From a virus, in IMG/VR virus record IMGVR_UViG_3300012582_000055, positions 1-28,765 of that record: a stretch of 28,765 nucleotides of DNA. One strand, 5' to 3'. The number at the start of each line of letters is the position of its first letter. Position 1 is the first letter of the stretch. A program made the translations under genes and the position numbers. The notes beneath the pieces are model-generated. The model was not told where the DNA came from and ran no database searches. It saw only the letters and a list, made by a program, of their open reading frames with translations. Of this stretch, positions 22,069-26,825 are shown one piece after another.

Positions 22069-22414
22069 GTTCCCGTCGAGCGGCTTTCAGGTAGCGGTCA
22101 CCGCGCTGCTCGACTTGATGTCGTCGCGGGACCATCGCTTTGCCATCACAATAAATTCTCTGTAATGGACTTAAATCCGAGGAACTATTTATCAACGCGC
22201 GGTTCCCGGACGCGCCTTGGGTGAGTATCACCTCACCGTGTGCCTTCTGACCCTTTACCAGCTAGCGAGTCTGCTGTCGGGGGCGACCCGAAGCATTGCG
22301 GCACTGTTGCAACATCTTTTTGACTGACAGGGCGGTGGCATACGGCGGAACTTTCAGCATTGTTCCTTCCGCTGTCCTTCGCTTTGGCCTACGCTGACAG
22401 TAGGTCAGTCAAAA
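22067..22414 (-). ncRNA. Large structured RNA region of unknown identity (about 350 nt)
   Basis: No convincing ORF is present, but helices follow each other closely. An 11-pair stem TTTTGACTGAC/GTCAGTCAAAA (22404-22414 with 22317-22327) encloses a 98-base unit. Further hairpins are GGTGAG/CTCACC (22220-22237), GCGCG/CGCGC (22197-22215), and an eight-pair CCATTACA/TGTGATGG (22143-22168). TGGTCCC/GGGAACCA encloses GTCGAGC/GCTCGAC (22067-22134). It is flanked by tRNA-Pro(CGG) and a tRNA remnant on the same strand. It may be one RNA or several. Confidence 0.5.
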
Positions 22415-22416
22415 CT

Positions 22417-22494
22417 TGGTCGGGAAAGCAGGATTTGAACCTGCGGTCTCTTCTTTCCGAAAGAAGCGGGAACTCCAGACTTCCCTACTTCCCG
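22417..22494 (-). tRNA. tRNA-Pro (anticodon CGG)
   Basis: The loop TTCGGAA in stem CTTCT/AGAAG reads CCG. Acceptor CGGGAAG with TTTCCCG, A73, CCA encoded. Its TAG at positions 8-10 acts as the stop codon of the HNH 3 frame. Confidence 0.92.
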
Positions 22495-22844
22495 ACAGTA
22501 AAATTGGCTGGGGCAGCAGGACTCGAACCTGCAATGCGCTTACGCGCTGGGTGGGTAACAGCCACCTGCTGTACCAATTGAGCCACACCCCAGTAGATTT
22601 CATCCTCGACTTCCGCGTGACAATTCGCACAAAGCAAATCACACTTGTCGAGTTCGGCTCTAATCTTTTCCCAACTTCTAGTTGAAGAAATAGATAGACC
22701 GAATAATTTTGTTTTCGGGTCTCGATGATGAAACGTAAGTGCTCGAAAGCACTTTGCGTATCCGCATCGCCCACATTTCCCGCCGAGATATTCGACGGCG
22801 CGCCGCTTCGTTCTACGACGCCATTCTATCACTTTATTATTCAT
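22485..22844 (-). CDS. HNH endonuclease 3, frame running through tRNA-Asn
   Basis: The ATG at 22844 has AAGGTGAG upstream. The first 85 residues form a compact HNH protein: basic N-terminus, CGRCGY zinc pair, catalytic-type FHHRDP with paired histidines, and LLCANCHAEVE with the second cysteine pair. No stop follows; the frame continues through the whole of tRNA-Asn and ends at the TAG inside tRNA-Pro(CGG), adding about 33 residues encoded by tRNA sequence. Either the original stop was lost or the tail is tolerated. It is probably a homing nuclease. Confidence 0.78.
   Translation of the reverse strand: MNNKVIEWRRRTKRRAVEYLGGKCGRCGYAKCFRALTFHHRDPKTKLFGLSISSTRSWEKIRAELDKCDLLCANCHAEVEDEIYWGVAQLVQQVAVTHPARKRIAGSSPAAPANFTVGK
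22505..22592 (-). tRNA. tRNA-Asn (anticodon GTT), class II-shaped
   Basis: The loop CTGTTAC in stem GGTGG/CCACC reads AAC/AAT. Acceptor TGGGGTG with TGCCCCA, G73, CCA encoded. The 17-base variable region forms GCGC-GTAA-GCGC, abnormal for asparagine. The whole gene is overlapped by the HNH 3 frame. Confidence 0.85.
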
Positions 22845-22856
22845 CAGACTCACCTT

Positions 22857-22935
22857 TTGGTGGTCTAATGGTAAGACTGACAGCCACTCGGTTTGAGTCC
22901 GAGAACTTTTACTACCCGGGCGTTACTCCGGTAAA
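22857..22935. other. Ambiguous tRNA-like spacer (D-arm on plus strand)
   Basis: On the plus strand GTCT-AATGGTA-AGAC is a perfect D-arm and CTCGG-TTTGAGT-CCGAG an anticodon- or T-arm-like hairpin. On the minus strand the block CCGGAGTAACGCCCGG resembles the odd T-arm of the degenerate tRNA at 16049-16122. TTTTAC/GTAAAA closes one end. It lies between tRNA-Asp and the HNH 3 ribosome site. Orientation is uncertain. Confidence 0.3.
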
Positions 22936-22937
22936 AT

Positions 22938-23014
22938 TGGCGCGACTGACGGGATTCGAACCCGTGATTTCTCCCGTGACAGGGGAGTGTCGTGGGCCGC
23001 TAGACCACAATCGC
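22938..23014 (-). tRNA. tRNA-Asp (anticodon GTC)
   Basis: The loop CTGTCAC in stem CTCCC/GGGAG reads GAC/GAT. Acceptor GCGATTG with CAGTCGC, G73 as usual for aspartate, CCA encoded. Confidence 0.93.
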
Positions 23015-23025
23015 GCGGAAAATTT

Positions 23026-23122
23026 GGGCTTTTCGAAGAGCAACCGTTACCCACCTTGCGGCGAATAAGCCCGTGGATGCTCTGCCCCGAGTGTCCTTCC
23101 CACCGGACAGGGTGGCTCGGTT
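23026..23122 (-). ncRNA. Structured spacer with pseudoknot potential
   Basis: Two six-pair helices interleave: GGGCTT/AAGCCC (23067-23072 with 23026-23031) and AGAGCA/TGCTCT (23078-23083 with 23037-23042), the arrangement of an H-type pseudoknot. Upstream lies CCGAG/CTCGG enclosing CCACC/GGTGG. No ORF or tRNA signature between tRNA-Pro(TGG) and tRNA-Asp. Confidence 0.45.
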
Positions 23123-23129
23123 TGAAACT

Positions 23130-23208
23130 TGGTCGAGGAACCAGGATTCGAACCTGGGGTCTCATGCTTCCAAAGCACGCGGGAACGGCCAAACTTCCCC
23201 ATTCCTCG
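23130..23208 (-). tRNA. tRNA-Pro (anticodon TGG)
   Basis: The loop TTTGGAA reads CCN. Acceptor CGAGGAA pairs TTCCTCG perfectly, T-arm CCAGG/CCTGG, A73, CCA encoded. Confidence 0.93.
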
Positions 23209-23216
23209 AAAAACTC

Positions 23217-23276
23217 TTACACCAGACAATCCGGTACTTCGATAACTTCGTCGTCGATTGGCTCTGGGTCAATCAT
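23217..23276 (-). CDS. Possible 19-aa acidic peptide
   Basis: An ATG at 23276 opens 19 codons (MIDPEPIDDEVIEVPDCLV) ending nine bases before tRNA-Pro(TGG). AGGGG lies 10 bases upstream, at the base of a hairpin. Too short to judge; listed because an ATGA overlap joins it to an even shorter frame upstream. Confidence 0.3.
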   Translation of the reverse strand: MIDPEPIDDEVIEVPDCLV

Positions 23277-23285
23277 AAATTTGTG

Positions 23286-23342
23286 CCCCTATCCCTCGCG
23301 GGCGCTGGATAGGCTTGGCGGTCACTATTCTGGGGCGACCCC
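23286..23342 (-). other. Double hairpin upstream of the 19-aa frame
   Basis: Minus strand: GGGG-TCG-CCCC, then CCTATCC/GGATAGG with a 12-base GC-rich loop, ending beside the AGGGG of the 19-aa frame. It could be a translation control element or another small RNA of the locus. Confidence 0.4.
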
Positions 23343-23366
23343 AATGCCATGACAGGCGCGTTATCG

Positions 23367-23435
23367 TTAATCCGAAATCTCGATGAAACCTTCATGCCCA
23401 TCCGCGATTGTGAAACCGCTGTCGTGTTCTTTCAT
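23367..23435 (-). CDS. Possible 22-aa peptide
   Basis: The ATG at 23435 has AAAGG seven bases upstream. The initiation region GGTTTCACGATGAA is repeated exactly before the 53-aa gene. The product MKEHDSGFTIADGHEGFIEI is acidic. The repeated start region suggests duplication of a translation signal. Confidence 0.4.
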   Translation of the reverse strand: MKEHDSGFTIADGHEGFIEISD

Positions 23436-23445
23436 CGTGAAACCT

Positions 23446-23607
23446 TTATCCTTCGAACGTGTCGCGAGTGACGATGACTCCGTCGAACCCGCCTTCGGTG
23501 ATGCCACGACATTCCCAGCCATCGAATCCGATGCTGCCGCCGAAGTTCACAGTGTAGATGCCGGGTGAAATCGTTGTTGCTCGACCCAAACTCTCTGTGT
23601 CCTTCAT
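23446..23607 (-). CDS. Small protein with leaderless-type start (53 aa)
   Basis: The ATG at 23607 follows the -10 box of a strong promoter by nine bases, so the mRNA would carry only a few bases of leader. The product is Gly-rich and beta-like with one Cys (NFGGSIGFDGWECRGITEGG inside it). It is followed 10 bases later by the 22-aa frame with the same start context. Function unknown. Confidence 0.55.
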   Translation of the reverse strand: MKDTESLGRATTISPGIYTVNFGGSIGFDGWECRGITEGGFDGVIVTRDTFEG

Positions 23608-23616
23608 CGTGAAACC

Positions 23617-23645
23617 ATCCTAGCACATCTTGCAAACTTTGTCAA
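23617..23645 (-). promoter_or_regulatory. Sigma70-like promoter P1
   Basis: TTGACA (23640-23645) and TAGGAT (23617-23622) are separated by 17 bases, with TGTGC just before the -10. It points at the 53-aa gene, whose ATG lies nine bases beyond the -10. Confidence 0.82.
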
Positions 23646-23659
23646 GCACTTTCTTTGAA

Positions 23660-23729
23660 AATTTTCGGGGCAGTTTTGGCTCGTGCTAGCTGCCCCTGTA
23701 GGAGGTGCTGCGTAAGCTACTGCGATTCG
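23660..23729 (-). ncRNA. Possible small RNA from promoter P2
   Basis: Promoter P2 would start RNA near 23729. About 33 bases later comes a strong hairpin, GGGGCAG/CTGCCCC (23667-23696), followed by GAAAATTTTC, a weak U-run. No ORF of note lies between. It may be a short RNA of about 65 nt or a leader ahead of P1. Confidence 0.4.
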
Positions 23730-23735
23730 AGGACC

Positions 23736-23764
23736 ATGCTACCACAGTTCCCGAATTTTGTCAA
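23736..23764 (-). promoter_or_regulatory. Sigma70-like promoter P2
   Basis: TTGACA (23759-23764), 17-base spacer, TAGCAT (23736-23741), with CTGTGG directly before the -10, the same extension as promoter P3. Confidence 0.82.
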
Positions 23765-23773
23765 GCGAAATCT

Positions 23774-24058
23774 TTAGACGCCCGGATAGTGATGCGCGAA
23801 CTTCGGAGTCGCTGGCTGGTCACCGTGCTTACCAACCTCTTCCTTGCTCGACGGAAGACCCTTGTGCGAGCCGTTGGCGCTTACGCCCAACGAGTTCGAA
23901 CGTCCGGCCTTCAATGAGGCGTGGTCGTGCGAAGCATCCGAAACCTTCTCGGCCTTCGGTACTGCGCGACCCGGATACTTGTGTGCATGCGGCTGGTCGC
24001 CACTCTGCGCTTTTTCCGGTGCATGAGCCTGCGATGCTGCTGTGGTGTTTTCTGACAT
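23774..24058 (-). CDS. Polar, disordered small protein (94 aa)
   Basis: The ATG has GAGGT eight bases upstream. The product is rich in Ala, Ser, His, Lys and Pro, with no hydrophobic core, and is probably disordered. Histidine pairs occur near both ends. It lies between tRNA-His and promoter P2, downstream of promoter P3. No family recognised. Confidence 0.6.
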   Translation of the reverse strand: MSENTTAASQAHAPEKAQSGDQPHAHKYPGRAVPKAEKVSDASHDHASLKAGRSNSLGVSANGSHKGLPSSKEEVGKHGDQPATPKFAHHYPGV

Positions 24059-24087
24059 CTGAATTACCTCTGTACGTCTCTAAATTT

Positions 24088-24162
24088 TGGGGTGAAGAGC
24101 GGGAATCGAACCCTGCGCCGAGGGATTCACAGTCCCCCGTGCTACCATTACACCATCGACAC
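24088..24162 (-). tRNA. tRNA-His (anticodon GTG)
   Basis: The loop CTGTGAA reads CAC/CAT. C73 and a G at position -1 (24163) are the histidine identity marks. Acceptor GTGTCGA against TCTTCAC has mismatches at 4-69 and 5-68, and the T-stem is weakened at its base. CCA encoded. First tRNA after promoter P3. Confidence 0.87.
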
Positions 24163-24178
24163 CATAGAGAGTATTTAG

Positions 24179-24207
24179 ACTCTACCACAGAAGCCTGACG
24201 ATGTCAA
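24179..24207 (-). promoter_or_regulatory. Sigma70-like promoter P3, head of the tRNA array
   Basis: TTGACA (24202-24207), 17-base spacer, TAGAGT (24179-24184), with CTGTGG before the -10. Transcription would begin about nine bases before tRNA-His, so it is the natural promoter for the stable-RNA locus. Confidence 0.82.
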
Positions 24208-24215
24208 GTAAAATT

Positions 24216-24389
24216 TTACAGAAGTGCCTTCAAGCGGGCAACAACGTTCGCTTTCGAAGAATACACTTCCGCTTCAATCTTAGCAATCTCAGCCTTGACA
24301 TTGGCTACCGTCAAGTTGGCCGGATGCTTTACTCGCCCTGCGCCGAAGCCTAGAGCGAAAAATACGGCAACTGCGAGCAATGTGAACAT
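24216..24389 (-). CDS. Single-pass membrane peptide with helical tail (57 aa)
   Basis: The ATG at 24389 has AAGGA five bases upstream. Residues 2-17 are hydrophobic (FTLLAVAVFFALGFGAG) and the rest is a charged heptad-like helix ending in LKALL. The layout resembles a small inner-membrane spanin or anchor. The gene ends nine bases before promoter P3 and is the last of the operon from 27.5 kb. Confidence 0.6.
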   Translation of the reverse strand: MFTLLAVAVFFALGFGAGRVKHPANLTVANVKAEIAKIEAEVYSSKANVVARLKALL

Positions 24390-24397
24390 TGGGTTCC

Positions 24398-24604
24398 TTA
24401 GTTATTCGGCCCGTGAGTCTTGTGGTCAGCCTCGTGGGAATTGATTGGGTAACGATTCAAACCTGTTTGCTGCTTGGCGCAACGGACAGCCGCGCCCTTC
24501 TCACATGGTGCCTCTGGCTGTACGTGCGTGTCAACTGCTGGCACGCCTACGCGAGTCGGCTTCTGGTCGTGCTCAGACTTCCATGAGTCCGGTGTGATTA
24601 CCAT
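24398..24604 (-). CDS. Small polar protein (68 aa), unknown
   Basis: The ATG has AGAGGATG upstream. The product is hydrophilic with two cysteines (residues 34 and 42) and several His. No motif is recognised. The stop overlaps the ribosome site of the 57-aa membrane gene. Confidence 0.55.
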   Translation of the reverse strand: MVITPDSWKSEHDQKPTRVGVPAVDTHVQPEAPCEKGAAVRCAKQQTGLNRYPINSHEADHKTHGPNN

Positions 24605-24658
24605 TTCATCCTCTACTTCCTGCTTACACCGAATCTTTCATCGGAGACTAAGCGGATG

Positions 24659-24844
24659 TTACTTTTGCGGAATGTGCTCCACGAGCCTTCCGCCCGTGAG
24701 AGATGCCGGGTCCTTCCCGCGCATGATGGCGCGCATGGAAGCTCCCTTGTATTCGTAAACTCTGTGGCCGTCCGGGTTTTCAAATTTGATGCGGACGGTG
24801 TTGTTGTCGATTTTCTCTTTCGACAGAATGTTTTTCTTGCTCAT
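24659..24844 (-). CDS. Small basic protein (61 aa), unknown
   Basis: The ATG at 24844 overlaps the previous stop as ATGA and follows GCAAGG. The product begins with a Lys-rich stretch, then a beta-like segment (TVRIKFENPDGHRVYEY), then a basic helix (MRAIMRG). Possibly nucleic-acid binding; no family recognised. Confidence 0.6.
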   Translation of the reverse strand: MSKKNILSKEKIDNNTVRIKFENPDGHRVYEYKGASMRAIMRGKDPASLTGGRLVEHIPQK

Positions 24845-25056
24845 GCCTTGCTCGTGCAAGCGTAGGAGAATAGCGTTCTAGCTAAACTCTGAACCTGCGA
24901 TGGAGTCAATGTTATGTTGACGGTCTCTCCACAAGAGCCATCGTTCTTCGCTTCACCGCGAACGGTGATTACGAGATTCTGATGCTCATCGACGTTGAGA
25001 GACAAATACTCCGGATAGCTGCTACTCGGAGCAGTGTATGCGAATACGTTATTCAC
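24841..25056 (-). CDS. Small beta-rich protein (71 aa), GTG start
   Basis: GTG at 25056, with AAAAGG six bases upstream, is the best start; the longer frame to 25167 would lie inside the neighbour. The start overlaps the stop of the 61-aa portal-like gene. The product has alternating beta residues (LNVDEHQNLVITVRGE) and a C-terminal helix with SQVQSLARTLF. Function unknown. Confidence 0.6.
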   Translation of the reverse strand: MNNVFAYTAPSSSYPEYLSLNVDEHQNLVITVRGEAKNDGSCGETVNITLTPSQVQSLARTLFSYACTSKA

Positions 25057-25234
25057 TGGAAACCTTTTCAGCCGCTCGCTGTGCCCGATTGATAAATTCA
25101 AACACCTCAACGGGAAGCGGCGGCATCGGAAGGAAGTCAATCGAAGAATCAGCTTCCCACATCTCATCAGACCAATTCATCGGGTCTTGTTGTCGAAGAA
25201 GAACTTCGGCAACGCGACTCGCGCTCGGTTCCAT
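25049..25234 (-). CDS. 61-aa protein resembling a portal segment
   Basis: Residues 33-56 (FLPMPPLPVEVFEFINRAQ onward) align without gaps to portal residues 435-458 (FLQMPPVPPQAFEFIQQSQ onward), with about half the positions identical including the MPP-x-P and FEFI cores. The remaining N-terminal 30 residues are acidic and unrelated. Start TAATG is coupled to the upstream gene; no separate ribosome site. It could bind a portal partner or compete with portal in assembly, or be a remnant. Confidence 0.65.
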   Translation of the reverse strand: MEPSASRVAEVLLRQQDPMNWSDEMWEADSSIDFLPMPPLPVEVFEFINRAQRAAEKVSSE

Positions 25235-25446
25235 TACTGGGCTGGCGCTAGGCCAACTGCTGGCGCTACCGCTTCTACAACAGCGGATTCAGCCACGGCT
25301 GGTGCGGCCACGGATACGGCAGCGGCTACATCAAGTGGTGCGGCGCGAAGAATGATTCGTGCTGCCAAAATCTTTTCGTAGTCCGATAGTCCGCCCTCAG
25401 CTTCTGGCGTTTCGAGTACCTTGAGTGCTTCGTCTACTGCGCTCAT
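25234..25446 (-). CDS. Ala/Val-rich small protein (70 aa)
   Basis: The ATG at 25446, with GGAG seven bases upstream, is preferred to the in-frame ATG at 25458, which lies within the neighbouring gene. The N-terminal 40 residues are helical and charged; the last 30 are an Ala/Val/Pro run like the linker of the scaffold-like protein. Function unknown. Confidence 0.6.
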   Translation of the reverse strand: MSAVDEALKVLETPEAEGGLSDYEKILAARIILRAAPLDVAAAVSVAAPAVAESAVVEAVAPAVGLAPAQ

Positions 25447-25447
25447 C

Positions 25448-25861
25448 TTAATCTCCATTCAGACCGTTATTCAATGCGGTCACTCGCGGGATGTTGTTCC
25501 AATTTCGGTCGAGCATATCGCTGGCATTCACCTTGACAACGGTGTGCTCATGCGGCTCGATGAAGCGAACCTCTGTGCCCCATTCAATCTTAACAAGGTG
25601 GTCACCGAGATTTTGGAAAATGAAAATCTGTCTATAATCGCTCGGGTCCATCTGGACCGTACACTGCACTCCTGCTTCCGAACAATAAGTGTTGAACTGG
25701 CGCGTCATGTACTTGCCAGCATCGGCGGATACGTGAAGTCTGCTGAGTGCTTGTCGATTCTCTGTTGGTTGTGCTAGAGGTCGTGGTGCTGCCTCTTGTG
25801 GGCGGCGCGGCACGATGGCTTCGTACAACACCTTCAAAAAGTTCTTAGCGGTGCCGCTCAT
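25448..25861 (-). CDS. Unknown protein (137 aa)
   Basis: The start overlaps the previous stop as ATGA. The N-terminal 45 residues are basic and Pro-rich. The C-terminal 85 look like a small beta-rich domain (CTVQMDPSDYRQIFIFQNLG and WGTEVRFIEPHEHTVVKV). Two cysteines occur at residues 59 and 66. No family is recognised. It is a full member of the coupled operon. Confidence 0.65.
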   Translation of the reverse strand: MSGTAKNFLKVLYEAIVPRRPQEAAPRPLAQPTENRQALSRLHVSADAGKYMTRQFNTYCSEAGVQCTVQMDPSDYRQIFIFQNLGDHLVKIEWGTEVRFIEPHEHTVVKVNASDMLDRNWNNIPRVTALNNGLNGD

Positions 25862-26142
25862 GCGAATGCTCTCGCGTGAAGGTCTGCAATACTACGGCCT
25901 GCGGCTGCACCCAACTCATCAGCAGCTTGTGCCACAATTGAATCCATCGCCGCTATTAAAGCGAAGTCACTGAAACTTGAATAATCTGCGTACTGCTCCA
26001 CTAAGTGAGGCATGAATGGAGTATATGGCGCTATTTCTTTTGCCACGCACTCGGGTCCCATCACGGTCGATAGGCTTGGGGCGACTGCGGCCCCGGCTAT
26101 CCCCACCCCTAGCCATTTGAAAAACTTGCGGCGATTCATCAT
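25858..26142 (-). CDS. Tat-signal protein with a capsid-like segment (94 aa)
   Basis: The N-terminus MMNRRKFFKWLGVGIAGAAV has a twin-arginine motif (NRRKFFK) and a hydrophobic core, predicting folded export through the Tat system. Residues 47-90 (LVEQYADYSSFSDFALIAAM onward, then DELGAAAGRSIADL) follow the conserved helix of N4-gp56 capsid proteins and resemble this phage's capsid (YANFSSF...ELGYQAGQSISEL). Exporting a capsid-like helix makes little sense for head building, so this could be a signal-bearing fusion, a decoy or a chance arginine pair. Starts and stops overlap both neighbours. Confidence 0.62.
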   Translation of the reverse strand: MMNRRKFFKWLGVGIAGAAVAPSLSTVMGPECVAKEIAPYTPFMPHLVEQYADYSSFSDFALIAAMDSIVAQAADELGAAAGRSIADLHARAFA

Positions 26143-26813
26143 GTCTCGGTAATCGCTTTTAGAATAGCTGCTGGATTGAATGCATGACCCGCCTTGACTA
26201 CGTACTTTGTGAATGACGGGTTATTCATCAATTCCAAAACGAGAGGATAAGCCTTTTTCAGTTCTGCGCGGGCATTCGCTTTTTCTAATTCTTGTACGCG
26301 ACGGTCGAGGTCTGCGGTTACGTCGTAGACACCCGCTAACTTCGAGTTCACGGTTTGTTGGTCAATGGCGCTTGGTCCGACCTTTGCAAGAGCAACTTGA
26401 CTCTCGACTTGACCTACGCGTTCGTTAAGGCGCTGGATGGTCTTCAACAGACTTTCCACGTCTTGGCGAACTTGGTCGAATCCTTTCTGGGTCGAATCAC
26501 GGAGATTCGTCAACGATTGAACGTTATTCTGGTCGCGAAGCGTTTGACGGCCTTCGCGGTCCTCTGCCTCTTTCTTCAACTTATCGATGCTTTCGCCTTG
26601 ATAAATCAATGCTAGGTGCGCACGTTCTGCTTTCTCTTTAGCCTCGACTGCGATGCCTACTGCTCTCTCAGCTTTGAGACGAACCTCGTCGCGGAGTGCG
26701 GCGACAGCATCGGTGTTCTGACGCGTCTGACGCGCAACATTCACCAAGCGGTCAGAGAACTTGTCGAGCAAAGTTGCGACCTTGCTCAGAATCTGGGACT
26801 TCGTATTTGACAT
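26139..26813 (-). CDS. Coiled-coil protein with portal-like C-terminus (224 aa)
   Basis: Residues 5-180 are charged heptad-like helices with many Gln, Arg, Glu and Lys, predicting a long coiled coil. The last 40 residues (KKAYPLVLELMNNPSFTKYV onward) align to portal residues 566-605 (KKEMAQALPIMIQLLNNPTF onward), sharing L-x-NNP-x-F, AG and F-x-x-x-AI. AAGGAAG precedes the ATG. It may bridge portal and another component. The name is descriptive only. Confidence 0.7.
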   Translation of the reverse strand: MSNTKSQILSKVATLLDKFSDRLVNVARQTRQNTDAVAALRDEVRLKAERAVGIAVEAKEKAERAHLALIYQGESIDKLKKEAEDREGRQTLRDQNNVQSLTNLRDSTQKGFDQVRQDVESLLKTIQRLNERVGQVESQVALAKVGPSAIDQQTVNSKLAGVYDVTADLDRRVQELEKANARAELKKAYPLVLELMNNPSFTKYVVKAGHAFNPAAILKAITET

Positions 26814-26825
26814 TGGGTACTTCCT

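Noticed and set aside
22067-22414. tmRNA
   Set aside because: No tag-peptide reading frame ending in Ala-Ala plus stop and no matching GGGGCT-type 5' end were found; the nearby T-arm belongs to a separate remnant.
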